From: Granulosicoccus antarcticus IMCC3135
GTDB lineage: Bacteria; Pseudomonadota; Gammaproteobacteria; Granulosicoccales; Granulosicoccaceae
Length of the DNA stretch: 64,000 nucleotides
Reading direction: 5' to 3'
Assembly: GCF_002215215.1 (NCBI RefSeq)
Contig: NZ_CP018632.1
Coordinates: forward strand, 2,414,501-2,478,500
Shown: piece after piece, positions 36,122 through 46,538 of the stretch
Position numbering within the stretch: the stretch's first letter is position 1
Layout: every line of letters begins with the position of its first letter
Notes under the pieces: model-generated
The model's input: the letters and a program-made list of their open reading frames with translations, nothing else
What the model was told of the DNA's origin: nothing
Database searches by the model: none
Program-made: the position numbers and the translations under genes

Positions 36122-37123
36122 CTAGGCTCCCAGAGTAGCGACGAGTACCGCCTTTATCGTATGCATGCGATTTTCTGCTTGATCAAAAACGATAGATGCT
36201 TCACTTTCAAAAACCTCATCGGTTACTTCCATGCAATCAATGCCAAACTTCTCCTTCATCTCTGCACCTACAGTGGTTTCGGTATTGTGAAAAGCGGGCA
36301 GGCAGTGCATGAACATGGTACGCGGATTACCGGTACTGGCCATCACTTCGGTGGTGACCTGATAGGGCGAAAGCAATTCAATTCGTTCGGCCCATTTCTC
36401 CTGAGCTTCGCCCATAGAGACCCACACATCGGTGTAGATGAAGTCCACATTTTCAACGGCCGTATCCACATCCTCGGTAATGGTGATCCGGGCCCCGGTT
36501 GTCTGGGCAATATCACGCGCCTCTTGCTGGATCTGTGCTGAGGGCCAGCAGGCCTTGGGGGCACACAGGCGTACATCCATACCCATCTTGGCACCGCCAA
36601 TCAACAGACTGTCACCCATGTTATTGCCCGCATCGCCCAGGAAGGCGTAACGGACCTGGTGCAGCGGCTTTTCTGCATGCTCCATCATCGTCAGAAAGTC
36701 TGCGAGGATCTGGGTCGGATGGAATTCATTGGTCAAGCCGTTGTACACCGGCACACCTGAGAAGTCGGCGAGCTGTTGCACTATCGATTGACCAAAACCT
36801 CGATATTCGATCGCATCATAGATCCGGCCCAGAACACGTGCCGTATCCCTTACCGATTCCTTGTGACCGATATGACTGCCTGTCGGGCCAAGATAGGTTA
36901 CGCGTGCGCCTTGGTCGTAGGCGGCAACCTCGAAGCCGACTCGTGTACGAGTCGAGTCCTTTTCGAAGATCAGGGCAATATCCTTGCCCTGTAGCTTCTG
37001 GACTTCCGTCCCTGCATACTTGGCCGTTTTCAGATCAGAGGCAAGCTTCAGAAGGAATTGTATTTCACGCGGCGTGTAGTCACGAAGCGTCAGAAAATGT
37101 CGGTTTTTAAGATTGAATGCCAT
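36122..37123 (-). CDS. arcB: Ornithine carbamoyltransferase, catabolic
   Basis: The enzyme converts citrulline and phosphate to ornithine and carbamoyl-phosphate in this setting. The 333 residues include the carbamoyl-phosphate site [17 protein letters not shown], the ornithine-side HCLPAFH near the C-terminus and the second-substrate strip [16 protein letters not shown] role in catabolism rather than biosynthesis is inferred from the neighbours arcA and arcC. The ATG at 37123 matches [11 protein letters not shown], the family's usual N-terminus; an open frame runs 25 codons upstream into the arcA end without a ribosome site. Confidence 0.95.
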   Translation of the reverse strand: MAFNLKNRHFLTLRDYTPREIQFLLKLASDLKTAKYAGTEVQKLQGKDIALIFEKDSTRTRVGFEVAAYDQGARVTYLGPTGSHIGHKESVRDTARVLGRIYDAIEYRGFGQSIVQQLADFSGVPVYNGLTNEFHPTQILADFLTMMEHAEKPLHQVRYAFLGDAGNNMGDSLLIGGAKMGMDVRLCAPKACWPSAQIQQEARDIAQTTGARITITEDVDTAVENVDFIYTDVWVSMGEAQEKWAERIELLSPYQVTTEVMASTGNPRTMFMHCLPAFHNTETTVGAEMKEKFGIDCMEVTDEVFESEASIVFDQAENRMHTIKAVLVATLGA

Positions 37124-37161
37124 GGGGGGTTGTGTTCTCGTTAGGGTTATCTGGGTTCGAC

Positions 37162-38391
37162 TCAAACAGCGTCGCGAATAGTGGGGCAGCTCATGCAATG
37201 GCCGCCGCCGCGTCCACGCCCCAGCTCTGCCCCGGGTACGGCCAGCACCTCAATACCCGCAGCTTTGAGTGCCGCGTTAGTGTCGTCATTACGATCATAG
37301 CCAACCACCACACCTGGGCGTAGTGCCAGCACGTTGTTGCCATCGTTCCACTGTTCGCGTGCGCGCTCCTCTTCGGAGTTTCCGCCCGTGGATACGACTT
37401 GCAGTGTCTTGTACCCCAGCACTTCGGCAACAATGTCGAAGATGTGGCGTGAATCGCGTTGAAATTTCAGAGGCGCGCCTTTGTCTCCAGCACGGATGTC
37501 ATAGCAGATCAACTCATCCGCTACTTCCTTGAAGGAGGTGACTACGTCGCCACCACATAAGGTAAATACCGTATCCAGGTGCATGGCTGCACGTGATTGG
37601 GGAATCTGGAAGGCGAGCACACGCTCAACTGCGCGTGATTCAAGTAGTGCCGTTGCCATCTGCCCAACACCCTGGGGTGATGAGCGTTCACCCATGCCCA
37701 CCAGAACCGTGCCATTGCCGACAGGCATGATGTCGCCACCCTCCACAGTCGCCAGACCATGGTCGACGGTTGGGTCTCCCCAGTGAATCTTTGCCTTGTT
37801 GGCAAATTCAGGATGAAACTTGTAAATCGCGGTGTTCAACAATGTTTCTGGGCGACGGGCTGCCCAATGCATGGGGTTGACCGATACCCCGTCATAGATC
37901 CAGGCTGAGTTATCCCGGGTAAACAGTGCATTCGGAAGCGGTGGCAAGATAAACCCGTGATGACCCAGATACCCACCAAAAAGACCCGATGGCTTGAAAG
38001 GCAGATCATCAGCGGCCAGGCCGCCCAGTAGGCACTCAGCCAGTGTGTTCCCGGGTAGCTCATCCATCCAGCTGCGTAGCTCAGCGATCATTCCTACACC
38101 GATCTGATCTGCAACTATGCGCTGATCCAGCACCCAGGTACGAGCCTGTTTGTTGTTCAATGTCTCGGCCAGCAAGTCATTGACATCGAGTACCTCGACA
38201 CCTTCATTCGTCATCAATTGCACAAAAACATCGTGATCCTTCTGCGCCTGCTTGACCCAGAAGACGTCATCAAACAGTAACGATTGACAGTTGCTGGGTG
38301 TCAGGCGGCGATGCGCCAAACCGGGGCGGCAGACTATTACCTGACGCAGAATTCCGGTCTCCGAATGTACTCCGAGCTTGTATTCACTCAT
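37162..38391 (-). CDS. arcA: Arginine deiminase
   Basis: The enzyme hydrolyses arginine to citrulline and ammonia, raising cytoplasmic pH. The 409 residues contain [40 protein letters not shown] with its catalytic acid, and the nucleophile Cys in [15 protein letters not shown] near the end. These are the hallmarks of the family, which averages just over 400 residues. I chose the ATG at 38391 since AGGA sits just ahead; another in-frame ATG at 38400 is possible. It follows the transporter by 22 bp and precedes arcB by 38 bp. Confidence 0.96.
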   Translation of the reverse strand: MSEYKLGVHSETGILRQVIVCRPGLAHRRLTPSNCQSLLFDDVFWVKQAQKDHDVFVQLMTNEGVEVLDVNDLLAETLNNKQARTWVLDQRIVADQIGVGMIAELRSWMDELPGNTLAECLLGGLAADDLPFKPSGLFGGYLGHHGFILPPLPNALFTRDNSAWIYDGVSVNPMHWAARRPETLLNTAIYKFHPEFANKAKIHWGDPTVDHGLATVEGGDIMPVGNGTVLVGMGERSSPQGVGQMATALLESRAVERVLAFQIPQSRAAMHLDTVFTLCGGDVVTSFKEVADELICYDIRAGDKGAPLKFQRDSRHIFDIVAEVLGYKTLQVVSTGGNSEEERAREQWNDGNNVLALRPGVVVGYDRNDDTNAALKAAGIEVLAVPGAELGRGRGGGHCMSCPTIRDAV

Positions 38392-38413
38392 GATTTTCAT
38401 CCTGAAGTAGGGT

Positions 38414-39889
38414 TTAAAGAAAGGCGGCGAGGCTGATGACGACAGTAATGAATACCGTGAGAATCAACAGTAGCGGCCAGATAAAGACAAGCCAGCGATC
38501 GTAGGAGACGCGGCCAATCGCCAGGCCACCAACGACGACTGCAAATGTAGGGTTGATCAGATTGACCAGGCCGTTGGCGGATTGATAGGCGGTCACCACC
38601 AGATCTCGACCGACTCCTGCGAAGTCGGCAAGCGGTGCGAGGATAGGCATCGACAAAACCGCAAGACCTGATGAGGAGGGTACGAAAAAGCTCATGCCCA
38701 CCTCGATCCAGAACATCAAGTTAATGAATGCCAGCTCAGGCAGCCCACCAAGAGACTGTTCTGCGCTATGCAGAATGGTGTCGGCAATCATGCCTTGTTC
38801 CATGATCACAACAATGCCCCGTGCAAGTCCGATGATCAGCGCAACACCCAACAGTTCCCGTGCACCATCAACAAAATTTGCGGTGATGTTTTTCTCTCCC
38901 ATGCGGGAAACCAGACCAACAAGGATGGCCGAGCCTAGAAACAGGGCGCTCATGCGGGCCATGTACCAGCCTTGTGAGGAGACACCCCAGATCATCACGA
39001 CGAAGGTCATCGCAAAAATCACGAGTACAATTTTCTGAGTGGTATTGAGCGTGGCGCCTTGTTGATCCTGTTCGTTGTCTTTCAAGAACAACTTACGGTG
39101 TGCCTCTGCCTGCTTGGCCACCACCGAGTTTGCAGGATCCTGCTTGACCCGTTTGGCGTAGCGCATGACATAGGCAGCGGATATGGCCAGGCCACCAAGC
39201 GCCATTATCGAGCGCAGTACAATTCCGTCGGTGAATGGGATGCCGGCAGAATTTGCGGCAATAACGGTGGCAAACGGATTGATGGTGGAGCCTAGTACGC
39301 CGACACCGGCACCAATCAGTATGATGGCTATGCCGGTGACAGCATCGTATCCGGCGGCAATCATTACTGGCACAAGAATGCCGTAGAAGGCGAGGGTCTC
39401 CTCGGCCATACCATAGGTTGTGCCACCAATTGCGAACAAGGACATCATGATCGGGATCATCCAGATCTCATGACCCTTGAGTCTGCGCATCGCACTACGG
39501 ATACCGGTATCGATTGACCCGGTGGCATTGACAATGCCGAGAAAACCACCCAGAAACAAGACGAATAGCGCTACATCTATCGCACTGGCAGCATAGCTGT
39601 CAGGATCGTAGAAGCCTGCAACGGGTGCCAGCATGACATCAAAAAATCCCTGAGGATTGGACTCAACCGTCTTGTAGGTTCCGGCAACGGCTATTTCACG
39701 ACCAACACTGTCGCTCATCGCACGGTCATAACTGCCAGCGGGAATGACCCAGCTCAAAGCAGCAACAAAAATGATCAGCAAAAAGAGGATGGTGTAGGCG
39801 GTCGGGAAACGTGATGCGAGTCCAGTATCAGCTTCAGGTTCGGTACTAATGGCATCAGGCTCTTTATCGCTGGACGAAGTGGTATTCAT
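38414..39889 (-). CDS. arcD: YfcC-family transporter, probable arginine/ornithine exchanger
   Basis: This 491-residue membrane protein has about 12 hydrophobic helices and an acidic, Thr/Ser-rich first 25 residues. [20 protein letters not shown] and [20 protein letters not shown] with [20 protein letters not shown] mark the YfcC (C4-dicarboxylate-carrier-like) family, whose members accompany arc genes. Import of arginine against ornithine is therefore the likely role, but the substrate is inferred from the operon. It is the first gene of the arc-gad set, and no clear ribosome site or FNR-type site is visible upstream of the ATG at 39889. Confidence 0.85.
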   Translation of the reverse strand: MNTTSSSDKEPDAISTEPEADTGLASRFPTAYTILFLLIIFVAALSWVIPAGSYDRAMSDSVGREIAVAGTYKTVESNPQGFFDVMLAPVAGFYDPDSYAASAIDVALFVLFLGGFLGIVNATGSIDTGIRSAMRRLKGHEIWMIPIMMSLFAIGGTTYGMAEETLAFYGILVPVMIAAGYDAVTGIAIILIGAGVGVLGSTINPFATVIAANSAGIPFTDGIVLRSIMALGGLAISAAYVMRYAKRVKQDPANSVVAKQAEAHRKLFLKDNEQDQQGATLNTTQKIVLVIFAMTFVVMIWGVSSQGWYMARMSALFLGSAILVGLVSRMGEKNITANFVDGARELLGVALIIGLARGIVVIMEQGMIADTILHSAEQSLGGLPELAFINLMFWIEVGMSFFVPSSSGLAVLSMPILAPLADFAGVGRDLVVTAYQSANGLVNLINPTFAVVVGGLAIGRVSYDRWLVFIWPLLLILTVFITVVISLAAFL

Positions 39890-40291
39890 AAGATGCGCTT
39901 GTCTGGTTGGTCGAATGGCAAGACTTCTAATGGGTGAGGATGCTGCAGAAACTCGAAAGGCGGTATCGGGAGATGGACGTAGGTGTGGTTCGGGTACTAC
40001 GTAGAGAGGTCAGGCACACACGTGCGTAACACATGAAAATCATGGATATAAAAATACAGTCATGACCCTGGTTTTCGCAGCTGGCTGCCAATCGTGGGAG
40101 ACACCGTCGTATTTGGTGAATGTGTGTGGTAGCGAACAGACTGTATTGCGTTCAGCGTTCAGTCTGAAAATCAAGCAACAGCCCTAATGTCAACGCGGAG
40201 CACATTGGTGTTACTACCACGAGTGGCTTCGTTTCACTGGCTCGCCAAGTTTTGCGTTGAACCGATAAAACTTTTATCAGGAGAAAAATCG
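39890..40291. other. Divergent intergenic region of the arc operon and a secreted-protein gene
   Basis: Four hundred bases without a convincing coding frame. I looked for FNR (TTGAT-N4-ATCAA) and ArgR-like palindromes ahead of the arc operon and saw none close to consensus. GTTCAGCGTTCAG near 40150 is a short direct repeat. Confidence 0.5.
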
Positions 40292-41140
40292 ATGAACATC
40301 AGAAATACTGTCCTGACAGCCTGCCTGGTCGGATCCGGCTATTTCGCTCCGGCTTTGGCAGCCACTCCGGATGTGACCGGCCTTAGAGCGGATATCTACT
40401 CGACGAACTCAGCCGAGCTCTTCTGGGATCGGGTGCCGAACCAGGCACTGACGTATGAAATACTGCGCAACGATGGGCAGTTGAGCACCACCGATGGCAC
40501 TAGTTTCTACGATTCCACTCGGTCGCCAGGGGTGACGAGCGACTATGCCGTAACGGCGATCGATTCAGACGGAGTACGTTCAACTACAGCGACCACGACG
40601 GTGGCGCCCTTTGACCAGGTCAGTTTGCAACCACTGCACCTGCGCGGGGATGTCTACTCCAGCACCACAGCGGAAATTTTATGGGTTCGCGTTCCAAATC
40701 GTGATCTCAGTTATGAGGTAGAAAGAGATGGCGTTGTCATGAGCGTCACCCACGGCAATAGTTACTACGATAGTGCGCGCACATCGGGTGCTCCCAACAC
40801 CTACACAGTGACGACGATCGATGAGCTGGGAATCCGACATCTGCCGGCCACTTTGACGCTAGGCCTGTTTGGCACAGAATCAATCGATAGTCCTCCGGCA
40901 ACCGGATTGAAGTCTTCGGTGTATTCAGCCACAGCGGCCGAGATTCATTGGGATCGTGTGCCCAATCGAGATCTACGCTATGAACTGCTGCGTGATGATG
41001 GTTTGTCGAACATCAGCAACGGCACCAGCTACTATGATAACAAGCGCTTTCCAGGCACCAGCAACACCTATATCATCACCACTATCGATGAAGAAGGTAA
41101 CCGCTCCAGCGCTGTATCGATCGATGTGCCGGCTGGCTAG
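40292..41140 (+). CDS. Secreted protein with three internal repeats
   Basis: The 282 residues begin with a Sec signal peptide (MNIRNTVLTACLVGSG, cut probably after APALA). The mature part is three tandem copies of about 85-90 residues. Each opens with L-x-x-x-YS-x-x-x-AE-x-x-W-x-RVPN, continues Y-E-x-x-R/D-D and ends S-YY/FYDS-x-R-x-x-G-x-x-x-x-Y-x-VTTID. The pattern resembles fibronectin type III modules, which bind proteins or sugars outside the cell. AGGAG lies before the ATG at 40292. No enzyme domain is present. It is convergent with the anti-sigma gene. Confidence 0.8.
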   Translation: MNIRNTVLTACLVGSGYFAPALAATPDVTGLRADIYSTNSAELFWDRVPNQALTYEILRNDGQLSTTDGTSFYDSTRSPGVTSDYAVTAIDSDGVRSTTATTTVAPFDQVSLQPLHLRGDVYSSTTAEILWVRVPNRDLSYEVERDGVVMSVTHGNSYYDSARTSGAPNTYTVTTIDELGIRHLPATLTLGLFGTESIDSPPATGLKSSVYSATAAEIHWDRVPNRDLRYELLRDDGLSNISNGTSYYDNKRFPGTSNTYIITTIDEEGNRSSAVSIDVPAG

Positions 41141-41178
41141 TTTCTGCACAATCGTGATGACGTGCTTTGTAGGGAACT

Positions 41179-42036
41179 CTAGATTGCCTCACTGACTTTT
41201 GGAGTCACGACAAAAGTACGTGTCACGACGGGTCCGTGTTCAGGCCCTGGAACGCCGCCCTTGGCTTCCAGGCTGACGGCCAGCTCTGCCGCATCCGACA
41301 ACGGTCTGGGTAATACCAGACGTCGAACTTCACCGGTTGTATCAGGTAGCAGTCCTACTGATTGCACTCCTTGGGAGTCCTTGAGAACCATCCACATCTG
41401 ATGGCTTTGCGTGTCGGCAATAGAGGGTTCTCCGACAACCGTGATCAGAAGTTCACCGTACTCATCATCTGCTTCCTGTCCGGTTTTGCGCAGGCTCACA
41501 GCCCATAGCGGTACACTCTGTTCATTCTGCAAAACAGCGACCGTGATGGGTACTGTACTCATATCCTGCTGCTGCATGGGTGATGGCTTGAATACAAGAA
41601 TCGCTGCAAGACAAGCCATTGAAACGACAGAGAATACCGTTGCCATCTGCCAGTACCGAGCCCTTTGACGCAAGAGTTCGACGGTTTCCTGAATCAGCCC
41701 TGGCTTCTCCTGCCTGACTTGCTGGCTCACTCGCCTCTGGGCGCTTGGCTGACGGGGCTCGCTGACAGGTGCCCCAAGATTGATATCAGGAATATCAATG
41801 GCGGATAGATGCCCATCAAGTTGATCCTGAATTTTATTCCAGACTGTATTGGGTGGCGATACCGGATCAACAAGCTGTGTCAGCGGGTCAAGTCGCTGCT
41901 GCCACTCGCCCAGCAGGGATTGCCACTCCGAATCTTGTTTGTATAGCAGGTCCGCTTCCAGACGTTCTGATTCGCCGAGTGCACCTAGTGCATACAGAGC
42001 TGCCAACGAATCCTTGTGCTCATCAGTTGTGTTCAA
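41179..42036 (-). CDS. Anti-sigma factor, RskA type
   Basis: This 285-residue membrane protein has a cytoplasmic N-terminal helical part that would hold the sigma factor (LAALYALGALGESERLEADL). A single TM helix spans about residues 132-152 (MATVFSVVSMACLAAILVF), and the periplasmic domain ends like RskA (VGEPSIADTQSHQMWMVLKD, GVQSVGLLPDT). Its start overlaps the sigma gene's end by 14 bp. It is thought to release the sigma factor on an envelope signal, probably by proteolysis as in other RskA systems. Which signal is unknown. Confidence 0.85.
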   Translation of the reverse strand: MNTTDEHKDSLAALYALGALGESERLEADLLYKQDSEWQSLLGEWQQRLDPLTQLVDPVSPPNTVWNKIQDQLDGHLSAIDIPDINLGAPVSEPRQPSAQRRVSQQVRQEKPGLIQETVELLRQRARYWQMATVFSVVSMACLAAILVFKPSPMQQQDMSTVPITVAVLQNEQSVPLWAVSLRKTGQEADDEYGELLITVVGEPSIADTQSHQMWMVLKDSQGVQSVGLLPDTTGEVRRLVLPRPLSDAAELAVSLEAKGGVPGPEHGPVVTRTFVVTPKVSEAI

Positions 42037-42613
42037 CGAAGCACTCCTTGAGACTCTTCAATCCACGCAATATCCAGCTTTTCACCGTGCCTAGTGGGCG
42101 ATCCACCGAGGTGCTGATTTCCTCTTGCGTGTAGCCTTCGCAATAAATGGCGACAATACATTGTTGTACTTCAGGTCGAAGTCGTCCAAGGCACAGAGAA
42201 AGCAGTTCGGATTGTGCAAGTTGCTCGTGTATGGCCGGTAGCTCAGAGGTGAAGGTTTCCACGTCAAGAGAGGAGCGCTTCGAGAAGTCTCCCCCATGGC
42301 GCACCAGCTCCCGACGACGCATGTCAAGCGCCTGAAAGCGCGCCAGCGAATTAAGCCAGGCCATCGGAGTGCCTTTGTCTGGATTGTATGTTCCGGAATT
42401 TTTCCATACTTTGACGAATGTCTCCTGCAGCGCTTCTTCGGCGAGTGCCTTGTTATTCAGAATACGCAGCTGAAGGCCAAAAAGACGCGCGGAGACTTGT
42501 TTGTATAGCAAGGCAAGCGCCTGCCTGTCCCCTGAGGCGACGTCGGCAAGCCACAGGCCTACGCGCTCATCACTGAGCGTTGGGAGGTCGTTCTCGATTG
42601 CCGGAGAATTCAT
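42023..42613 (-). CDS. ECF sigma factor, SigK type
   Basis: The 196 residues have region 2 (ALLYKQVSARLFGLQLRILN, then LAEEALQETFVKVWKNSGTY) and region 4 (ECF HTH: GYTQEEISTSVDRPLGTVKS). This is the standard ECF layout with a short linker. The neighbouring RskA-type membrane protein is its likely regulator. A TATAAT lies five bases before the ATG on the minus strand (rough position 42619-42624), which could mean a short or leaderless transcript. Target genes are not identifiable, though the secreted protein and the lipoprotein on either side are candidates. Confidence 0.9.
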   Translation of the reverse strand: MNSPAIENDLPTLSDERVGLWLADVASGDRQALALLYKQVSARLFGLQLRILNNKALAEEALQETFVKVWKNSGTYNPDKGTPMAWLNSLARFQALDMRRRELVRHGGDFSKRSSLDVETFTSELPAIHEQLAQSELLSLCLGRLRPEVQQCIVAIYCEGYTQEEISTSVDRPLGTVKSWILRGLKSLKECFVEHN

Positions 42614-42881
42614 TGCAGATTATATGATCGAGGAAAATAACTTATATTGCATCTTTTGTGAAGCTAATTGGGCAAGCACAGCCGCTATCAGCCAAGACTG
42701 CCTTCGAATCATATCCCAGAATGAGACCGAGCCGAGTGACCGTGCATAACAGACAATCAATCTGCAAGGCAACGTGAATATTACGCAGTAAGCAGGGTGA
42801 TTGTTGACAGTTTGTAAGCAAGTGTTCGCTTCATACTGGTGCAACTGCCACGTAATGGCCATTTGTCAGGAACAAATTGGA

Positions 42882-44570
42882 ATGAAAGAATCAGCAACAG
42901 TGCAGTCGGGGACAGGCTCTGGAACAGGTAAACATGCATTGACTCTGTTACGGACGGCTGTGGTCACACTTTCACTCGCCTCGCTCGCCGCTTGTGGCGG
43001 TGGATCTTCGGATTCCTCACCTGCTGATGCAGGCGATGCTTCGGGTATTGATCCGACTTCACCACCACTGGATGACTCGCAGAATCTGCGAGCACTGAAT
43101 GTCTCTTTTACAGTCCCGGACAGGCTGCAATTGATTGGATCTGCGCTGACAGCGACAGTTACCGCGGGTGGCAGTGAGCAGAGTATGCAGACAGTAGGTG
43201 CAGGCTTTGAGTCCACTCTGAATCTGCCTAAAGAACAGCAGCTTCAGGTGTACGTCGGGATACGTCGAGCCGAGGATGGCCTGCTGTTAGCAGCGGCGGA
43301 CACCACTGCCTGGCTGGGTGATCAAAGTGCTGCGGTCAGCATGCCCGAACAACGTTTCAGTTACGAGTTCGATGACGATGGAGATGGAGTCGACAATATT
43401 GTAGAAATTGAACGTGGCACTTCGCCAACCACTATCAGTCTGGATTTCGATGCAGATGGTCTGCCGGATGATAGTGATCAAGACGATGACAATGATGGTA
43501 TTGCCGATTCTGCCGATGCGTTTCCCTTCAATGGGCAAGAATTCGAAGACACCGATGGCGATGGCATCGGTAATAATTCGGACAACGACGATGATGGCGA
43601 TGGCGTACTCGATGAGAACGACGCATTTCCAACTGATGCCACTGAAATCAGGGATAGTGATCTCGATGGCATAGGTGATTCTCGGGATACAGATGCTGAT
43701 GGAAACGGCATTGAAGATGATCAGGAAGATTCAGATTACGACGGTGTACCTGATCCCATTGATTTGTTTCCAAACGACTACAGCGAATCGGCGGATGCTG
43801 ATGGCGATGGTATCGGTGACAACGCAGATCAGGATGACAACAACGACGGTATTGAGGATTACAGAGAAGGATCACAGATCATCGTGCCTTATGTTGACAA
43901 TGCCAGCATCAGTATTGATGGTATTTGGGACAGCGGCTATTCAAACAACACCTATTACGATGAGTGGGGCAAGGCCGCTGACAATGACAACTATGGCTAT
44001 AGCCTCAGGTTTGGAAATCTGCTAGTCGATAATACGGACCGCTATAACTACAATAACTACAGCAGTAATTATTTCGAGATGATGCACGACGGTGAGTATC
44101 TGTATATCAAGATCACGATCGGCGGTGAAGAGCTCGAGAACTGGTTCAACGATTCTGCAGATATCTGGGAAGATGATTCGGTCGAGCTGTACTTCGACGT
44201 AGGTTACGACCAGTTGGACGCTTATGGTGACGATGATTTTCAGCGACTATTCCGCTTTCGGGACAGTGCCGATGATCCGACCATTGATGGCTTCTACTCA
44301 GCCAGCGGTATGGAGACGAGCTATGCGACCAGCTATCGGCATGAGAATAATGCAAGCTCGGTCTACCAGCATCTCTACGAGATAAAGGTAAAACTGTCAT
44401 CAATCGGTCTTGAGCCCGGCGACACCTTCGGTTTTGAAGCCGGATCCAACGACGATGACGACGGTGGTATACGTGATACGAAGTGGGGCTGGTTTGCTCC
44501 GATCGGTACTGATGAAGCCTGGCAGCGTCCTAGTGTCTTCGGCAAGGCCAAGCTGCAGCCTAGTGATTGA
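42882..44570 (+). CDS. Lipoprotein with calcium-binding repeats and a CBM9-like domain
   Basis: The 562 residues open with a lipoprotein signal (LLRTAVVTLSLASLAACGGG, lipobox Cys near residue 38). An unrecognised beta-rich domain follows (about 70-160), then an Asp-rich stretch of thrombospondin type 3 style repeats (about 165-330: DDDGDGVDN, DFDADGLPDDSDQDDDNDGI, DSDLDGIGDSRDTDADGNGI) that bind calcium. The C-terminal domain starts VPYVDNASISIDG and continues WEDDSVELYFDVGYDQ, resembling a carbohydrate-binding CBM9-like fold. A role at the cell surface in glycan binding is an inference. The ATG at 42882 is chosen to place the signal at the N-terminus. Confidence 0.75.
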   Translation: MKESATVQSGTGSGTGKHALTLLRTAVVTLSLASLAACGGGSSDSSPADAGDASGIDPTSPPLDDSQNLRALNVSFTVPDRLQLIGSALTATVTAGGSEQSMQTVGAGFESTLNLPKEQQLQVYVGIRRAEDGLLLAAADTTAWLGDQSAAVSMPEQRFSYEFDDDGDGVDNIVEIERGTSPTTISLDFDADGLPDDSDQDDDNDGIADSADAFPFNGQEFEDTDGDGIGNNSDNDDDGDGVLDENDAFPTDATEIRDSDLDGIGDSRDTDADGNGIEDDQEDSDYDGVPDPIDLFPNDYSESADADGDGIGDNADQDDNNDGIEDYREGSQIIVPYVDNASISIDGIWDSGYSNNTYYDEWGKAADNDNYGYSLRFGNLLVDNTDRYNYNNYSSNYFEMMHDGEYLYIKITIGGEELENWFNDSADIWEDDSVELYFDVGYDQLDAYGDDDFQRLFRFRDSADDPTIDGFYSASGMETSYATSYRHENNASSVYQHLYEIKVKLSSIGLEPGDTFGFEAGSNDDDDGGIRDTKWGWFAPIGTDEAWQRPSVFGKAKLQPSD

Positions 44571-44591
44571 TAGGAGGTAGGAATTTGAGTT

Positions 44592-44611
44592 CAGGCGCAA
44601 GGATGCGCCTG
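44592..44611. terminator. Hairpin after the calcium-repeat lipoprotein
   Basis: CAGGCGCA-AGGA-TGCGCCTG is an 8-bp perfect stem 21 bp after the lipoprotein stop and 24 bp before the end of the convergent TRAP operon. There is little T-run (GTCTC), so its strength is uncertain. Confidence 0.5.
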
Positions 44612-44635
44612 TCTCGAATGCCATTCAGCCTGTTT

Positions 44636-45919
44636 TCAATACCCCAGTAAACGTGGCAAGCCCAGAGATACGACTGGAATATAGGTTGTCAGCAATAGCG
44701 CTACAAGAATGGCCAGGTAGTACGGCCAGATGGTTCCGATAACATGTTCGATCCGAACCTTGGCAATTGCGCAACCTACAAACAGGCAACCGCCTACCGG
44801 AGGTGTGGTCAGACCCAGCCCCAGGTTCATCATCAGCAACATGCCGAACTGGACGGGGTCCATTCCCAGAGAAATGGCAACTGGCAGAAATATTGGCGTG
44901 CAGATCAGAATCAGTGCTCCCATATCCATGAACATGCCCAATGCCAGAAGCGACAGGTTAATCAGCGCAAGCAGTACGTACTTGTTATCTGAAATATTCT
45001 GTAGCCCTTCCAGAATGGCGGCGGGAATCTGATACAGGGCAATGAAGTAGCTGAATGCCTGAGCGGTACCAACCAGAATCATGACCATGGCTGTGGTACG
45101 AATGGCTTGCACCACACTTTCCCAGAACAGGGCGAAGGTCAGAGTGCGGTAGAAGAACACGGTGACGAAAAGAGCGTAGATGACGCCAATGGCAGCCGAC
45201 TCTGTCACAGTGAATATGCCAGACACAACACCACCAATGATGACCACCGCGGTGAAAAAACCCGGTATTGCAGAACCAGCGGCAAATACGACAGCGCGCC
45301 ATCCGGGGAAAACCCCAACAGGGTACTGACGTTTGACTGCCACTGTGTAGGCGGCAACGGAGAGGCATATGCACAGCAATATTCCGGGCACAACACCGGC
45401 CAGAAACAGGGACGTTATCGATATGCCGCCACCTGCGGCAAGAGCGTATAAAATCATATTGTGACTCGGCGGTATCAGAACTCCGGCTATCGAGGAGGTG
45501 ACCGTCACATTGACCGAATAATCATCGTCATAACCGCGTTCGCGCATCATCGGAATCATCACGGAGCCCAACGCCGAGGTGTCTGCAACGGCAGAGCCGG
45601 AGATGCCTCCGAACAACATGGACGTCAGCACGTTTACAACGCCAAGACCTCCACGCACCTGTCCTACCAGAGTTTCGGCAAACCGGACCAGGCGAATTGC
45701 GATGCCGCCTCGCATCATGATCTCCCCGGCAAAGATGAAAAATGGAATGGCGAGCAATGAGAATACGTTGATGCCTGCCACCATTCGCTGGAAGACAATG
45801 AGCGTGGGGATTTGCTCGTAAAGTGCGGTTGCAATGGCTGCCAGACCCAGTGCAAATGCGATGGGGATGCTAAGCGCTGTGGCTAGCGCAAACACCAGAA
45901 TCAGTATGGTCAGGCCCAT
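44636..45919 (-). CDS. TRAP transporter large membrane subunit (DctM type)
   Basis: The 427 residues have about 12 hydrophobic helices typical of DctM: MGLTILILVFALATALSIPI at the start, VNVLTSMLFGGISGSAVADT, ALGSVMIPMMRERGYDDDYS and LGLGLTTPPVGGCLFVGCAI. DctM is the sodium- or proton-coupled channel part of the tripartite periplasmic transporter. Its first codon shares a base with the stop of the small subunit. The substrate is an organic acid, but which one cannot be told. Confidence 0.93.
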   Translation of the reverse strand: MGLTILILVFALATALSIPIAFALGLAAIATALYEQIPTLIVFQRMVAGINVFSLLAIPFFIFAGEIMMRGGIAIRLVRFAETLVGQVRGGLGVVNVLTSMLFGGISGSAVADTSALGSVMIPMMRERGYDDDYSVNVTVTSSIAGVLIPPSHNMILYALAAGGGISITSLFLAGVVPGILLCICLSVAAYTVAVKRQYPVGVFPGWRAVVFAAGSAIPGFFTAVVIIGGVVSGIFTVTESAAIGVIYALFVTVFFYRTLTFALFWESVVQAIRTTAMVMILVGTAQAFSYFIALYQIPAAILEGLQNISDNKYVLLALINLSLLALGMFMDMGALILICTPIFLPVAISLGMDPVQFGMLLMMNLGLGLTTPPVGGCLFVGCAIAKVRIEHVIGTIWPYYLAILVALLLTTYIPVVSLGLPRLLGY

Positions 45920-46404
45920 CAGGATTTCTCGTCTGTTTCTGTCGTTTTAATGGCAAACCAGATTCGCTCCAGCATGAAGGCGGTGATGAGAGCGCCACTG
46001 AGCATCAAGGGAGCATATTGCAAGCCCTGAGGTAAACCGATCAGTGGTATATCACGTCCCCAGGTACCTTTGACCAGAGGCCAGGAACCGAAGATCATCA
46101 TCATGCCGAAGCCTCCCAGAACAAAGGCATTGAAGATCTCGCACCAGCGTTGTAATCGAACTGGCAGCAGCTCGACGAGGTAGCCTATACCCAAATGAAA
46201 GTTTTCTCGCAGGCCTACTGCGGCCATAGGTAAGGTTACGAACAGGATCAGCAGCAAGGCCGCTTTCTCTGTCCAGGTTGGCGTGTCGTTGAGAACGTAG
46301 CGCCCCCATACTTGCCAACCGGTGAAGCACACAAGCAGAATCAATGCGTTTGCACTGATGAATATGACTGCCGTGGACAGGTAGTCGAAGGCTTTCCAGC
46401 GCAT
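45919..46404 (-). CDS. TRAP transporter small membrane subunit (DctQ type)
   Basis: The 161 residues with four hydrophobic helices fit DctQ: FISANALILLVCFTGWQVWG, RYVLNDTPTWTEKAALLLIL, VGLRENFHLGIGYLVELLPV and WPLVKGTWGRDIPLIGLPQG. This subunit forms the membrane complex with DctM. It is 134 bp after the binding-protein gene and overlaps dctM by one base. Confidence 0.92.
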   Translation of the reverse strand: MRWKAFDYLSTAVIFISANALILLVCFTGWQVWGRYVLNDTPTWTEKAALLLILFVTLPMAAVGLRENFHLGIGYLVELLPVRLQRWCEIFNAFVLGGFGMMMIFGSWPLVKGTWGRDIPLIGLPQGLQYAPLMLSGALITAFMLERIWFAIKTTETDEKS

Positions 46405-46538
46405 AAGCAGGTTCTATAGGCAGGCAATACCGGGAAGTATCCAATGCCGGAAGGGTTTGAAGAGATAACTGTCGCGAGAACATTCAGAGCATTAACCGAC
46501 TGACTCTTCGGGAGTTGCTCGCGACAGGTAGTGGACTG

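Noticed and set aside
39890-40291. FNR or ArgR site ahead of the arc operon
   Set aside because: No sequence within two mismatches of TTGAT-N4-ATCAA or a clear ArgR palindrome was seen by eye.
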